Source of the DNA: Magnolia sinica
Lineage: Eukaryota; Streptophyta; Magnoliopsida; Magnoliales; Magnoliaceae
Reading direction: 5' to 3'
Assembly: GCF_029962835.1 (NCBI RefSeq)
Contig: NC_080577.1
Span: 9,028,501-9,092,500, forward strand
Length of the DNA stretch: 64,000 nt
Part shown: positions 44,375 to 57,069 of the stretch, one piece after another
Layout of the letters: every line of letters begins with the position of its first letter
Numbering within the stretch: the first letter of the stretch is position 1
Made by a program: the position numbers and the translations under genes
Notes under the pieces: model-generated
Seen by the model: only the letters and a program-made list of their open reading frames with translations
What the model was told of the DNA's origin: nothing
The model's database searches: none

Positions 44375-47300
44375 GCCCCCCGCAAGCTAAGAGTGGGATT
44401 AACACAAACTCGTAGCTTGGATCGAAAGAAGACATAAAGATCCCGTGAGACACTCTTGGTGAAGACGTCAGCCAGTTGTAAGTGAGACGGAACATGCTGG
44501 AGACGTAGAGTGCCAGCAATAACGAGCTCACGGAGAAAATGGTAATCAAGGTCGATGTGCTTGGCGCGCTTGTGGGACACGGGATTGGAACTCAAAAAAA
44601 TTGCACTCTTATTGTCACAAAGAAGGAGAGGCCGGTGAGTTAAACGAACTCGAAGATCTTGTAGAAGATGAGTGAGCCATAAGACTTCAGCAGCAGCAAG
44701 GGCGAGAGCTCGATACTCGGATTCGCAGCTTGAACGTGAAACTATCGGCTGTTTCTTGGCACTCCAAGAGACAAGATTTTTGCCAAGAAAAATTGAGTAG
44801 CCAGAGGTGGAGCGTCTAGTGTCCGGGCAGCCAGGCCAATCAGCGTCCGAGTATGCAACTAAGCCCATGGAAGAGGAGGAAGTGAACTGGAGACCAAAAT
44901 TAAGTGTTCCGTTGACATAGCGAAGGATTCGCTTGACTGCCTGAAAGTGAACATCAGTAGGTGCATGAAGGAACTGACTTACAGAGTTGACTGAATGGGC
45001 AAGATCAGGATGCGTGATCGTTAAATACTGCAAGGCTCCCACTAAGGAGCGATTGAGAGTCGGATCTGCAAATAGAGTACCTTCAGAGGAGAGTCGTTGA
45101 GAGACAATCATGGGAGTAGTAACCGGTTTGCTATCGAACAATTGAGCACGGGCCAAGACATCAGTAGCATATTTAACTTGGTTGAGAAAAAGACCGTCTG
45201 GTGTGGAAGATGCCTCTAGTCCAAGAAAATAATTCAGCGGGCCTAAGTTCTTGACAGCAAATTCAGAGTGCAGCTGGGAGATAAATCGGTTGATGAGAGC
45301 AGAGTTATTCCCAGTGAGTACGATGTCATCAACGTAAAGGAGGAGATAAATAAGATCATCTTGCCTATTAAAGATAAATAAAGAAGTATCCGCGTGGCTG
45401 CAAAAAAAACCAAGTTTTAGAAGAAATGAACTAAACCGTTGAAACCAAGCACGGGGTGCTTGTTTCAAGCCGTAGAGGGCCTTCTTTAATTTGCAAACAT
45501 GAAGGGGATGACAAGGATCAACATAGACCGGGGGCTGCTCCATATAGACAGTTTCATGAAGAATGTCATTGAGAAAGGCATTTTTGACGTCAAGTTGACG
45601 TATGGGCCACTTGTGAGACACGGCGAGAGAGAGAACAACACGAACTGTGGAGGCTTTGACCACAGGGCTGAAGGTATCCGTGTAATCAAGATCGGGAAGT
45701 TAAGTATAGCCCTTTGCAACGAGGCGAGCTTTGAAGCGCTCAATGGATCCATCAGAAAGAAATTTAGTCCGAAAAATTCATTTGGAACTGACAATATTGG
45801 TGTTGGAGGGCCGGGGAACAAGATCCCAAGTATCATTGGTTTGAAGCGCCTTCATCTCTTCATCCATGGCAGCAAGCCAAGCTGGGTTTTTGGCAACTGA
45901 TTTAAATCCCTTGGGCTCAGAGGTGGCAAGCAGTGCATGGATCAATGGAGAAGACTGCACAAGGCTGAGATGCGCAGGATGCCGGGGCTTGAAAATTCCG
46001 AGTTTTGATCGTATAGTCATGGGATGAGAAGTAGAAGGAGCTGATGAAGTAATGACATGTATCGGGTCCATAGGAGCTGCAGGAGGAGCCAAGTTGCAGG
46101 TGCAGGCGAGATTGCAGCAGATGGGGATGTGGACTCCGTAGCAGAAGAAGGAACCTGCAAGGACTCAACAGCAAAGTCATCTGCACAAAAATGACAAGGA
46201 GAAGGAGGGACCTGCGTAGTAGTAGGAGAAGATGTGCTAGGAGATGGTTCAAGGGCGCAGGGTTCAAAAAATTATGAAAAATCAATGTCAGCAAGAGTAG
46301 CAGCACTGGAAGTATGTGAAAATGGGAAAAAACTCTCATCAAAACGAGCATGCCATGTAATATATGTGCGAGAAATTATAGTATCAAAACAACGGAAGCC
46401 TTTATGTGAGGAACTATAACCAAGAAAAATACACGGTAAGCTACGGGGAGAAATTTTGTGAGGTGCATAATCACGTAAGCATGGGTAAACTCTACAGCTA
46501 AAGGGATGGAAATTCTCATAATTAGGAGGCTTACCAAATAAAACTTCAAAAGGTGAAAGACCACCAAGAACAGGCATAGGCAGCCGGTTGATAATGTAGG
46601 TTGTTGTGCTGAAAGCGTCAACCCAATGCCGAGGAGGAACGTGGGAGTGAAATAGGAGAGCAAGGCCAGTTTCTGTCACATGACGATGTTTGCGCTCAGC
46701 TCTACCATTTTGGGAAGGAGTATATGGGCAAGACATTTGGTGGTGGATGCCAAATTGTTGAAGATGAGATTGAAAACGATTGCTTGTAAATTCAGCGCCA
46801 CCATCGCTTTGAAAAATCTTGATTTTGATGGAGTATTGGTTTTCAACTAATTTTTGAAATTGGAGAAAAATATCAAAGAAATCGGATTTTAATTTCATTG
46901 GATAGAGCCAAGTAAATCGAGAGTAATCATCGATAAATAACACATAATAGGTAAATCCCAAATTAGATTTGACGGGAGCGGGACCCCAAATATCGCAATG
47001 GATGAGACCTAAAATAACATTAGATCGAGTAGTATTCGGGGAATAAGGCAAGCGATGGCTCTTAGCGAGTTGACAAGTAGAGCAAAGAGATGGATTAGGC
47101 AACAGAGAAGTAATAAATAATTGTCCTTTTTTATTCAAAAGAGATAAAATAGAGTGATTTACATGACCAAGGCGAGTATGCCATAATTCAAAGGAAGCAT
47201 GTAAATTCTTATTTCTAAGGACAGAAACAAATGCAGAGTTGCCACGCTCCAGCACATACAGACCACCTTCTCGTTTACCTTTTGCCACTGCCGTTCCTGT

Positions 47301-48494
47301 TACTTGATTCTGTACAACAAAATGATCATGAGAAAAAGTGACAGAGAGAGGAAAGTCAGAGGTCAGTTTGCTGATGGATAACAAGTTTTTGGTAAGACGA
47401 GGAACAACAAGAACATCCAAAAGTTGAAAATTGGAAGAGGGAGAGAGCGTGCCAGTGTGTGTAATAGGAAGAGAAGCACCATTGCCTACTATTACGCAGT
47501 CCTTACCATGATATGACTCAACCTTGTCCAACTGAGAAGGGTCAGGGGTCATGTGAGCGGAAGCGCCTGTATCAATGAACCAATCAGATTCCGAGCCATT
47601 TGAGAGGGAACATGCTGTGGTGAAAGCTTCAGCAAGCTGTGCCGTCGGTTCAGCACGATCATAACGGTTCCTGCAGCGATCAGCAGTGTGACCTTCAGTC
47701 TTGCAGATTTGACACCGAGGGGTATAAGAACCCCGTTTACCACGTCCATGGCCATGGCCTCCATTGTGGCCGCCGCGAGAACGACAAGACTTGGAGAAAC
47801 TACCACCACGAGATGTAGGAAGAGACCTGTTGGTGGCAGTAAAAGCAGCAGAGGAAATAGGGGAGGAGGACCCGAGTGACTTCTGGAAAATCTCAAAGCT
47901 TTCAGCTTTGGGAACCAAGTCTTTGAAGGCTGGTAATGGAGTGAGAGACATCTGGGCAGTAGAAAAATTAGCAAAGTCAGCCCCCAATCCTCTGAGATAC
48001 CAGTGAACTTTGTCTGTATCATCAACCGAGCGGCCCATTGCAGTGAGTTAGTCGCATAAAGCCTTAAATGAACGAGAATATTCAGTGACACTTCGGGTGC
48101 CACCTTTGATGAGTTGCAAATCATCTTTGATGCGAAGCTCACGAGTTTTAGAAATATGGCTGAAGGAATTTTCCAAAGCAAGCCAAACATCACGAGCGGT
48201 GGTGAGACCAAGGACTTCGGCCATGGCTTCTTCAGTCAACGAGGAGAAGAGAAGACTGAGAAGACGTTGATCTTGAAGTTATCATTCCACATATTTGGGA
48301 TTCGGTTGAGAAGAGGAAGAATCAGAGGCGATGGTGGTTGGAGGTGCTGCAACTGAACCATCGACATGGCTGAGGAGGTTCTGACATTGAAGAAGGGGGA
48401 GAAGTTGATTTCGCCAGAGAAGATAATTTGTGGAGGAGAGTTTAATAGTAACCATGTGGATCATGGTGTTGAAGGAGAAAGAAGAATCGGCCAT
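44326..48494 (-). pseudogene. Copia gag-pol reading frame, interrupted
   Basis: Starts MADSSFSFNTM at 48494. Gag is followed by a zinc knuckle CQICKTEGHTADRC (about 47690), protease WFIDTGASAHM (about 47560), and integrase with the LWHTRLGHVNHS zinc-binding part, the IHCDIWGPAP and FQSDGGAEFTSN acidic sites and QNGRAERKHRH. Reverse transcriptase has YVDDIVLTG (about 45325). RNase H has DADWPGCPDTRRSTSGY and SSCESEYRAL (about 44720-44850). In-frame stops lie at 48282-48284 with 48279-48281, 48048-48050, 46272-46274, 45778-45780 and 45700-45702, and one frame change lies between 46272 and 46092. Domain order (integrase before reverse transcriptase) fixes it as Copia. Confidence 0.92.
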
Positions 48495-48536
48495 GAGGGG
48501 ATCGAGGAGGTTAATCCAAAGAAGGCTCTGATACCA

Positions 48537-48759
48537 TAACAATGTTTGTAAAACCACCATACTTTTATGGGGTTGAGTTTTCCATTTATATAGACGTATA
48601 CAAAGCAGAGTAGAGTTTGAATACAGAGATAAAATAGGAAAGATAACTACAAATGGAAACCGTATAACAAACAAATGGAAACCGTATAATCTAAATTATG
48701 TCTCCTATAATCAAGGAGGATTCCGTAAATCAAGAACTGATTTACTGGAATTCTCTACA
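48537..48759 (-). repeat. Copia 5' LTR
   Basis: 223 bp, beginning TGTAGAGAATTCC on the minus strand. TATATAAAT at 48584-48592 is a candidate TATA box. Confidence 0.93.
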
Positions 48760-48764
48760 GGATC

Positions 48765-49215
48765 ATACACGCTCTGGCAGATGTGGAGATACAGAGGAAC
48801 TTAGAAATTACACATGCCACTTATATTAACTAATAAACCAACAAAATTGTGTAAAATGTCACTAAGTTATGGGCCAATATCAAACAATCATAACCTCTAT
48901 TCCATTGAACACTAGTTTGTGAAATGGGACTTTGGATTTATTCATTTTTAACTGTCCAATAAATATCCACCAATGTGATGGTAAGATAGTCAAATAAGCT
49001 TTATATTTTATTTCATGATACATTTATACTAGTTACCATAATATAGACAGTTTAATCAAGCTACTCACGTGGCACATATCCAATTTCCCAGTAATTGCTA
49101 AGTGCTTGCGTATATTCAATCGTACACTACTAAGGTATCAAAGTTTTTCTTTCTTTCTTTTCTTTAAAAAAGTTTTAAAAAAATAAAATAATAGTACACA
49201 GTATAATATTTGATA
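48765..49215. other. AT-rich spacer, no gene seen
   Basis: No open frame or domain; contains a short tttctttctttct run near 49150. Confidence 0.5.
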
Positions 49216-49560
49216 CTCATTCTAACCTAATCAAATTCAAATATTATCTTTCATTTATCCTTTCAATTATAGGCAATTATGTTTATTAGTGTAATCATTC
49301 TATTTTTATACCAGATAAATTATATTTCTTAGTGTAATACTTACTTTTCACTTGTTGTTTACATTTCATAGTATAATCCGTTATGCTAATTAAGTAGCTG
49401 TTAATTTTAACTATAATTTAGATCTATACTTATACGGTTGATTCAGTTTCTCATTTAGGAAGGTGTTTCAAAGTCATTATCCACGACTGATGATAAGAAT
49501 TCATTTCTCATTTCTCTTTTATTTATATTGAAAAGTCCTCTTGTACAAAGTCAAAGGTGT
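49216..49560. repeat. Dispersed AT-rich repeat, copy 1
   Basis: About 330 bp, similar to 60824-61150. Shared stretches include ctaattaagt, tgtttacatt and ttctttctcattt-like words in the same order and orientation. Class unknown. Confidence 0.6.
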
Positions 49561-49564
49561 AATG

Positions 49565-49587
49565 TTTTTTTTTTTTTTTTTTTGGGG
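49565..49587 (-). mobile_element. Poly(A)-only retroposon scar
   Basis: T19 followed by GGGG lies between two exact copies of tcaaaggtgtaatg (49551-49564 and 49588-49601); a G precedes each copy. The structure is what a target-primed insertion leaves when almost only the tail is copied. Confidence 0.75.
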
Positions 49588-49601
49588 TCAAAGGTGTAAT
49601 G

Positions 49602-50740
49602 TATTATTAGAGGACGATGAACCCTAATCTCTAAATATGATCTAATCTTATTTACACATCGAGCGAGTGGTTGATGACCGATCTCATTTGATCTCGGTCA
49701 TATGATGCATATCTCAGTCATATATTGCGTACCTGCCCATCTCAACGCTTGGGGCCATAATTATTGGTTTGAATTGAGCTACAAATTCAATTCCGGCACA
49801 CTTACACTTACCACACAACCGAATTAATGAAAACAACTACCAACAAAAATAAGCTATTTCTTTGAACACTGATTAATAATATTGACATGGCTGATTAATC
49901 TAATATGTGACGAGGCCACATGACCGAACAAAGTTTAAATCCATGACCATGTTCATCCTCATGTTTTATTTCTTTGATAAAATAAAAGAAACAGAGGGAC
50001 ACACTTAGACAGCCCAATTGATTGACTTAGATTGTTCATTAGGTCCAGCGCATTTTTTGGGCTAGCTTGCAGATATCATGTTGATCTAACAAATGTGATC
50101 TATTCGATTAATGCCATTTATGTGGACGGTTACAACCATTTGCTTTTTAAAAGGTCCAATAAACAATTTAATCCATTTTTTTTTAAGGGCCAATCATCGA
50201 TTGCTTATGATTGAAAAGAAATGCTCACGTTAGGCAATCGTAACCATCCCATCCATGGATTAGAAAAAAGCAGCCAAATCAACGATGGATTGGATCATCT
50301 GATCAGTGAAATGCGTCCTGGACATACTGGACAGTTCACATCAATTGATTAGACCGACCAAGTAAACCATTGCAACCAGAAACACTATTACTTACAATGC
50401 TCTTAGACCAGTGGAGCATTTCTACACATAGACGGGAGAAAATAACTTCGACAGTTTGGTAAAATGCCATGGTTGGCGCGTCAGCACCAAGCAAACTCAA
50501 CTTCAACCGTTCAGATCGTGGCCAAAATTTAGATGGATTGCAATAAACATAACGCTCATCTAATTACCTAACAGTCCACTTTTGGGCATTTATTGGACGA
50601 CTGGAATGAAAATTTGGGGGCATTTATTGGATGGTGGAAATGAACAATATCCAACGTCTCGATGAAAATTTTAGGGCATTTATTGGGCGGTCGAAACGAA
50701 AAATATCCAATGCCGCTGGATCAGTAAACAAGAGTCCATC
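49602..50740. other. Spacer with a short degenerate tandem repeat
   Basis: No gene. At about 50583-50705 three imperfect units share gggcatttattgga and aatatccaa. 50000-50400 resembles the degenerate array in HISN5 intron 1 (gattgttcatt-ggtcc words). Confidence 0.5.
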
Positions 50741-50749
50741 AATAAGGGG

Positions 50750-51070
50750 AGCGGATTAAGTGAGACCTTGATCCAGCAAGGTGGGTGGGACACCTGACTG
50801 TGGGGCTCACAGTGATTTTTGTGCCTTAAATCCACACCGTCCAACCATTTTGAAAACACATTTTAGGAGATTATGCTAAAAATGAAACTGGCTCAAATCT
50901 TAGGTAGACCACACCATAGAAAATAATCGTGATTGAATTTGACCATAAAAACTTCATGTCCCATCAGAATGTTTATTTGTCATCCAACCTGTTGATAAGG
51001 TCACAAACACCCAACTGAAGAGACCATACAAATATCATCTTAATTCAAAGATTTTGTTAAAATCAATTAT
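50750..51070. mobile_element. MITE fragment
   Basis: Starts ggggagcggattaagtgaga and carries ccacaccgtccaaccatttt, the shared module. One arm only; no matching right end was found. Confidence 0.45.
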
Positions 51071-51737
51071 GGTCATGCATCAGAATGACCCAATCAAACC
51101 ACCTCCCCCATGACCTTGAACATTTTTTCCTTTCTTCTGATCATAGTTTGGAGGAGTCGGATCAGCCATCGAGCTCTCTCATTCTGTTAAATTTGATTGA
51201 TGTATGGACGAGGGTTCAATTCGCTTGTATTCATCCTCTCCTGACATGGGTTTGATATGCAAATTGATTTGCTCGAATATCGGTCTGGTCTTTGGATATT
51301 CATAATCTTTGTGATCTTCACAAAGTCTTCAAATATTTCTGAGAAAATCTTCCATTTTAGAAAGATTATGAGAAACGACTTTACCAAGTGTATCATAACC
51401 AGATCCGTGATATGATTCTTTCTATCGATGGGTCTTCATATATGCGCCAAGCACTCTAACTCATTAACCACGCCCCCGTAAAGGCACACACATGATGGTC
51501 TCTAAACCCCTAGTGTCAACATTGATGACTTTTTAGTAGTTCATGTTAGGACATTGAAAATAGATGTAAACACTTGAATTAATCTGATTTTGGGCCTTAA
51601 CCAATCTATTGTGGGTCTCACAATTTCAACAATTTTGCATGAACCAATGTATGTCATATATACAAGTTTTTAGGCCGGCGCAACAACCACCACTCCGCTA
51701 AAGTGAATAGAACCCTTGGGAAAGAAGTTGATTGGGT

Positions 51738-52244
51738 GGTGACCCCAACACCACTTGGCTGTCAAGCCAACTGTGATGTATGTATTGATATATGTATTTT
51801 ATATCCACATCGTCCATCCTTTTTGCTAGCTCAATTTAGGGCATGAGCCCAAAAATAAGCAGATCTTAAGCTCAAGTGGACCACACCACATGAAAATAAT
51901 GGGGATAATGACACTCATAGGGATAATGACACTCACGATGAAGCATTCTCAAGGCCTATTGTAATGTTTCTTGGTCATCTAACCCGATGATAAAGCCACA
52001 CAAACCAATTTGAAGGGAAAACACCAATATTAGCTTGATCCAAAACTTTTGTAGCTATCAAGAACCTTTTAATGGTGGACGTTTAATCACCACTATTTCC
52101 TTTGTTGTGGTCCACTTGATCTTTGGATCTGCTTCATTTTTTTGTTCATGCCCTAAATTTCGTTGGCAAAATGGATGGACAACATATATATAAAATACAT
52201 GCATCATGGTGGGCTCCATAGCACTGAGTGCTGTTGGGGTCACC
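51738..52244. mobile_element. Fold-back MITE with GGTGACCCCAACA ends
   Basis: The left ggtgaccccaaca is the inverse of the right tgttggggtcacc. The arms pair inward (gatgtatgta / catgcatcatg). An 18-bp repeat (gggataatgacactca) occurs twice in tandem near 51900. The right end is immediately followed by the next element. Confidence 0.75.
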
Positions 52245-54012
52245 TGGAGCTGGACATCGAGCCGAACTGAGTTGAGCTTGGCCCGGCTTGGCTTGGTTTA
52301 GCCAACACTACCCCAACTCAAGTTCGGTTTGGCGCAGCCCCCGAGCTTGACTGGCTAGCTCAGCTCAGTCAACAACTCGGGCCGAGTTTGAATTCGACTT
52401 AAGCCATCAACTACCAAAGATCCGTAATAGCTACTAGAAAAATTCTTAAAAAGAAAAGAAAATTAAAATTGATCCATAACTAGCACGAAGAGCATATCTA
52501 AATTGAAGATCAATTAAAGATCCCTAATCTACATGGATCTACCAGATCAAGCAACCCAAATAATATTTTTTCCTTAAAAAGGTACTAATAAAAAAATAAA
52601 ATTATTAAGGAAACCCTAAATCGAAGAAAAAAAAAGATCATTTCTGAACATTGATAGGGGATTAATATCAATAAGAATTAGGAAGAAGAAATATTGTAAA
52701 ATTAAGATATTGGAGTAAAAAATACACAAAAAGATCATAGAAAAACGAAAAGGATACGCTTTTGCTACTATAATTTCATCGTCATTATATCGCACCACAA
52801 ATCCCTGCTAAAAAACCCTTGATTTCCTTCCTCCAACTCAAAAACCCTCCGAATCCTAGCTAGAAACCGCTTTCGAACCCTAAAGCGCAAATACAGACCG
52901 AAACCTCCTCAAATTCAAAGAAATGAAACCACTTAAGAGATAGAAAATCAAAGCTGGTTTGGAAGATCGGAGTAAAGGGTTCCAAAATGAAAAAGTGGGA
53001 AGAGAAATAAAGGAAAATGGATTTATTGTCCGTTAACTGAGAAGCACAAGTGGGAATAACTATAAGTGGTTGTTTGGATGCCTATAATGTCCTCATGTTG
53101 TAAAGGAATCACATGCAATCTAATTACAAGGGCTGTTAGAATGAATGTATTTGCATGTAAAGCCTTTACAAGTTATAAACAGATTACAACTTTTTTAGCT
53201 ATAATTTGAAACCTGATAAAAAGCTATGTTTGTAATCTGAAACCTAGTAAAAAGTCATGTTTCATATCATAGGTAAAGTTTTTACCATTAAAAAGGCATC
53301 ATACAAGTTAGAACACAATGGTTAACATACACTCATGATATGTGGGGCCCATCATAATGTGTATGATATATCCAATCTATCCATCATGTACTTCCTTTGA
53401 TGCTCCCTTGTGGCCCTAAAAAAATAGCTTGTCCATTATCAAATGGACCACATAGGAGAAGAATAGGGCGTCCACCATTAAAAAAATTTAGATTGTATTT
53501 GGGGCCCATTGTTATGGGTGGAAGACATCCAATCTGTTTACTATCTACATACTTTAATGCCCTCTTAGGACCCTAAAAAAATCAAATATTTCTTATATGA
53601 TTTTTCAGATTTCGAAAGGTTCACCGCCCAAGCTTTATGGCATGAATACCTACTCTATTCATTATAAACACTTTACAACCTAGCTAAACACACAATATGT
53701 TTACCTGTAAACATATTACTACTTAAAAGCCAAACAGTACAATATGTAAACCGATTACACCTGAAATTATTTTAAGGTGTATTGTGTTTACAACTAAAAG
53801 ATTTACAAGCATCCAAATGACCCCTTCTAATTCCTCATCACACCTACATGAGTTGAAATCAGTTGAGTTACGGCCCAGCTTTAATCCAAACCCAACTCGA
53901 CCTTGGCTCCAAAATACTTTGGAGCTCAAAAAATGGCTTAGCTTGGCCTGAACCCAGCTTTCAAGTTGAGCCGATTGGAGCTTATCCAAGCCGAGCCTGC
54001 CGTCCAGCTCCA
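52245..54012. mobile_element. hAT-like element with nested insertion
   Basis: The left end tggagctggacatcgagcc and right end gtccagctcca are inverted. The subterminal words (gagccgaactgagttgagc) match the hAT family at 35434 and 59536. An inner inverted-repeat element lies at about 53066-53824. A clean 8-bp duplication was not found. Confidence 0.55.
53066..53824. mobile_element. Inverted-repeat element nested in the hAT-like element
   Basis: The left gtggttgtttggatgcc pairs with the inverse of the right gcatccaaatgacccc. The inner part has ttgtaaa/tttacaa words and a MITE-module fragment (gtggggcccatcataatgtg). Confidence 0.5.
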
Positions 54013-56235
54013 CTCACCACACTAATGGCCCCCCGTCTTGGGGGTTATCTTGTGTTGGTCCGACGGTGATGTTTCGTAACATATAATTCCACCATCATGT
54101 GCGTCCCCTCGTATTTTCTTTTGGCGACCAAAAATCGGGGCAATCCAAAACCCAGGTGGGCCTCACCACAGGACAAATGTAGAATAGGATGGGCACCCTA
54201 TAAAACCCATTTAGATTATGTGTGTGGCCGACATGTTTTTTTGTCTGCCATCTAATCTATTCAGTAGATGTGCCCCACTGGGATAAATGGACCACCTCAA
54301 AATCAGGCTATTCCAAAACTCAGGTGGGCCGCACCACATGTTTTTAGAGATTTCAGGAATGTTTTGCATGTTATGGCTCAACTGAATTTTGGATTGGCCT
54401 ATTCTGGGTGTGTAGGAACATGAGAGGGTGCACATGATGAACGGATCAGATGTCACGTGAAAATCATAGCGGGTCACGCATATGCCACCGTAGGTTAACC
54501 CTAACCTCCAAAACTTTACAGGGGATCCGGCTAGGGTTGTGATTGTTTCCCTGAGGACTGCGGTCCATCCACTTCATGACCCACTAGATCAGCGATCTAG
54601 ATCAAAAGAAGCCTCGGGCGTGGCTAGTTCAACCTATAAGTCCGTGGATAATATACATCCTCAGGTCGAGGATATGATAATTAGTACTTGATCATCGGTC
54701 ATGCTGGAAAGATCCTAGCTTTTTAATTTCTGGGTCGCAAATGATGTAAGAAGAAAGAAGATTTCTAGCACCAATTTCCAATCAAGATACACCCCATCTT
54801 TAGTAGGAGTGGAAAGGGCCGGCCGGATTTGGACTGGGCCAGGATTGGCAATAAGGTCCTTTTCGGCTTGAGCCCAGCCCAAGCCAAAAAGGGCCTGGCC
54901 CACCTGCCGCAAAATTGATAAAGGCCTTATTTTTCATTTGAATGTTTTTAATTTATCCTTTGATCATGGCCTGCAAGTACGCTAAGAAATGAACACTCAC
55001 AAAGAAATTGAGGGTTGGAGCAACATACTTGTAGGATTCAAGATCAAATTAGCTTATGTTAAAATTTTGGTTAAAAATAAATAATTAAAAAAAAATCATC
55101 TCTCACCAAAACGAATTTGAAAAACAAAAAAAACAAAATGTTGCTTTTTTATTTAGTCCCATAGCGGATAAGAATACGAGAAAACTTTTGGTTTATAAAT
55201 CTTTGAGTGTGAAGTATTTTTACTTAGATAAATGGAGATGGAGATGAAGATGCTTAGCTTGCACGCACGCGCGCGCGCTTGGACTTGAGCATGGCAATGT
55301 GGCACTAGTGGTGGTAGATGACACACTTTGCACTTCGAAACATTTCACAAATGTTTTAAACTATTGATGACCACCTAGCAATGGTCCACACCCCATTTTC
55401 CCCCTCTGGGTTCAGAATTATAAGCCTAACAAATTCAATCAGAATTCGATCTGATTTCTCTAAACATTTTTCCTCATAAGTTTATTCAAGAGCTCGTTGG
55501 GTGAATCGAACATTGTTTAAGTCATTGGGTTTGACCACTCAACAAATCCGCTAAAGTTCAAAATTGTGTTAACTAAGTCTTTGAGTAGGTCCCTTTGTGA
55601 TTGTTGTACACGAAACCTTAAAAAAGGCTTGTTTTATCCTGGAAGTAATTCATGTATAACTCATCAGTGATTTCAATTCAATGGTATAAGAGGGAAATTA
55701 AGCTTTAAGGACAACACATTTGTGAAATATTTTCCAACAACTCGATGATCAAGTTGAGCTGAACTCGAGACAGGCTCCTTGGTTGAACAAGCCGGGTTGA
55801 ACTAGGGTAGAGTTCGGCCCAATTCAACCCGTGTATGGGTCTACCAGCCAACGTTATTAGGCTTTTTTTATTTTCATTTTTTGGATTTTTCCGCCCTTCT
55901 TTACGACAAAACGAGTGCCTTTTCATAGGTCATTTTATACCACAAACCTTGTCTATGTTTTTCTTTACAAAATGGGGATTGAGATTCACAGGCCCATGTG
56001 TATGTGCCTAACATCTAACCCATTACTAGATAGAAATTATCGCTATCATTAGATGAAACATAATTGTGGAGTATCCAATCATAAAATGTACCAATCCATG
56101 AAAATAATATACACCACTTAAATAATTCAAATTCAACTGTAGTCCATTTGATGATCTGATCAGCCTAATTATTTGTTCGTGTGACCACCACGGCAGGTCC
56201 ATACTTAACCGGTTAGATGTTTCACACAAACCATG
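54013..56235. other. Spacer of repeat fragments, no gene seen
   Basis: 54080-54490 carries caggtgggcc(t/g)caccac modules. 54810-54905 is a short G/C-rich inverted repeat (ggccggccgg / aagggcctggccc). The remainder is AT-rich without domains. Confidence 0.5.
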
Positions 56236-56240
56236 TAGGC

Positions 56241-56900
56241 TGATGTAGAACCTGTCACAGACACGTTCTTAGCATGGTTGAACCAAAAGAAGATGGACCG
56301 TGAATTGACTATAACTTTTGATCCGGGTATCGTTACGGGGCGCACAACCTATCAATCTTTACTGAAATGGGCCATCCGAGGTGAACCGACCCACTTTGTG
56401 GGTCGCATCTGTCCGTTTCGTCAGAAAAGGCGCGCTTTCAGCTCAAAAACGAATTTTTAGGAAAATTTTACTATTTTTAGTAATTCCGATTTTTTAAATA
56501 TTTTTAGAGTTTTAGATTTTCTTTCCTTTTAGAAATAACTTTTAGTTATACTAGGACTCTTCTAGAGAAAGTTTATTTGCAATTTTTATTTTTAGAAATT
56601 AGGCCTTAGAAGAGTTTTATTAGAATTAGGATTTTTATTAGAGTTAGAATTTTGCTATTTTTGGTAATTACGAATTTTAGTTTATTTTTTTTCCTATATT
56701 AATGGTGTAAGGAGACACATTAGGAATCATCAATTATTCATCAATCAATTTCGAATTTATTAGAATTTATTTCTATTTTCTGCTTTCTTTCCTCGTGGAT
56801 TCGAGAAGTCTCTGTGAGGAGTGCAGAGTCGTTCGGTGGATTCGGAAGAGTTATCCTCTTGAGGAAGTCGGTGCTCGACCTCACGTCCTCCCCTGCGTCG
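56241..56900 (+). repeat. 5' LTR of the gag-only element
   Basis: 660 bp. It has 7 bp absent from the 3' LTR near the left end, and most substitutions lie in the last 100 bp. Confidence 0.93.
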
Positions 56901-57069
56901 ATTTGGTATCAAAGCGAGGTTTTTCCTGATAGATGGCTTCTAACGACGGGTCGGGCAACAATCTCATGGGCGGTGTTCCGTGAATTTACCTTTAACGGCG
57001 GCACCTTTCGAGCAACACGGCGAGAGAATCGGCAAGCCATGCAAGGGTTAGCAAGCTTCCATAGATCCC

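Larger units (their letters stand above)
44152..48759 (-). mobile_element. Ty1/Copia LTR retrotransposon, complete but inactive
   Basis: 4608 bp on the minus strand. Two 223-bp LTRs (44152-44374 and 48537-48759) differ at about five positions (about 98% identity). Flanks are ggatt (44147-44151) and ggatc (48760-48764), a 5-bp target duplication with one mismatch. Directly next to the 5' LTR is the tRNA-iMet primer site TGGTATCAGAGC. A G-rich polypurine tract (GCGGGGGGC) precedes the 3' LTR. LTR ends are TGTA...GTTA. The internal gag-pol is broken by stops and one frameshift. Confidence 0.93.

Noticed and set aside
52245..54012. 8-bp target duplication around the hAT-like element
   Set aside because: Flanks gggtcacc and ctcaccac do not match at the expected register, so I do not claim one.
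56278..56460. 60-residue open frame occurring identically at 58235-58417
   Set aside because: It is the same LTR sequence read twice; no known protein, and it is explained by the LTR pair.
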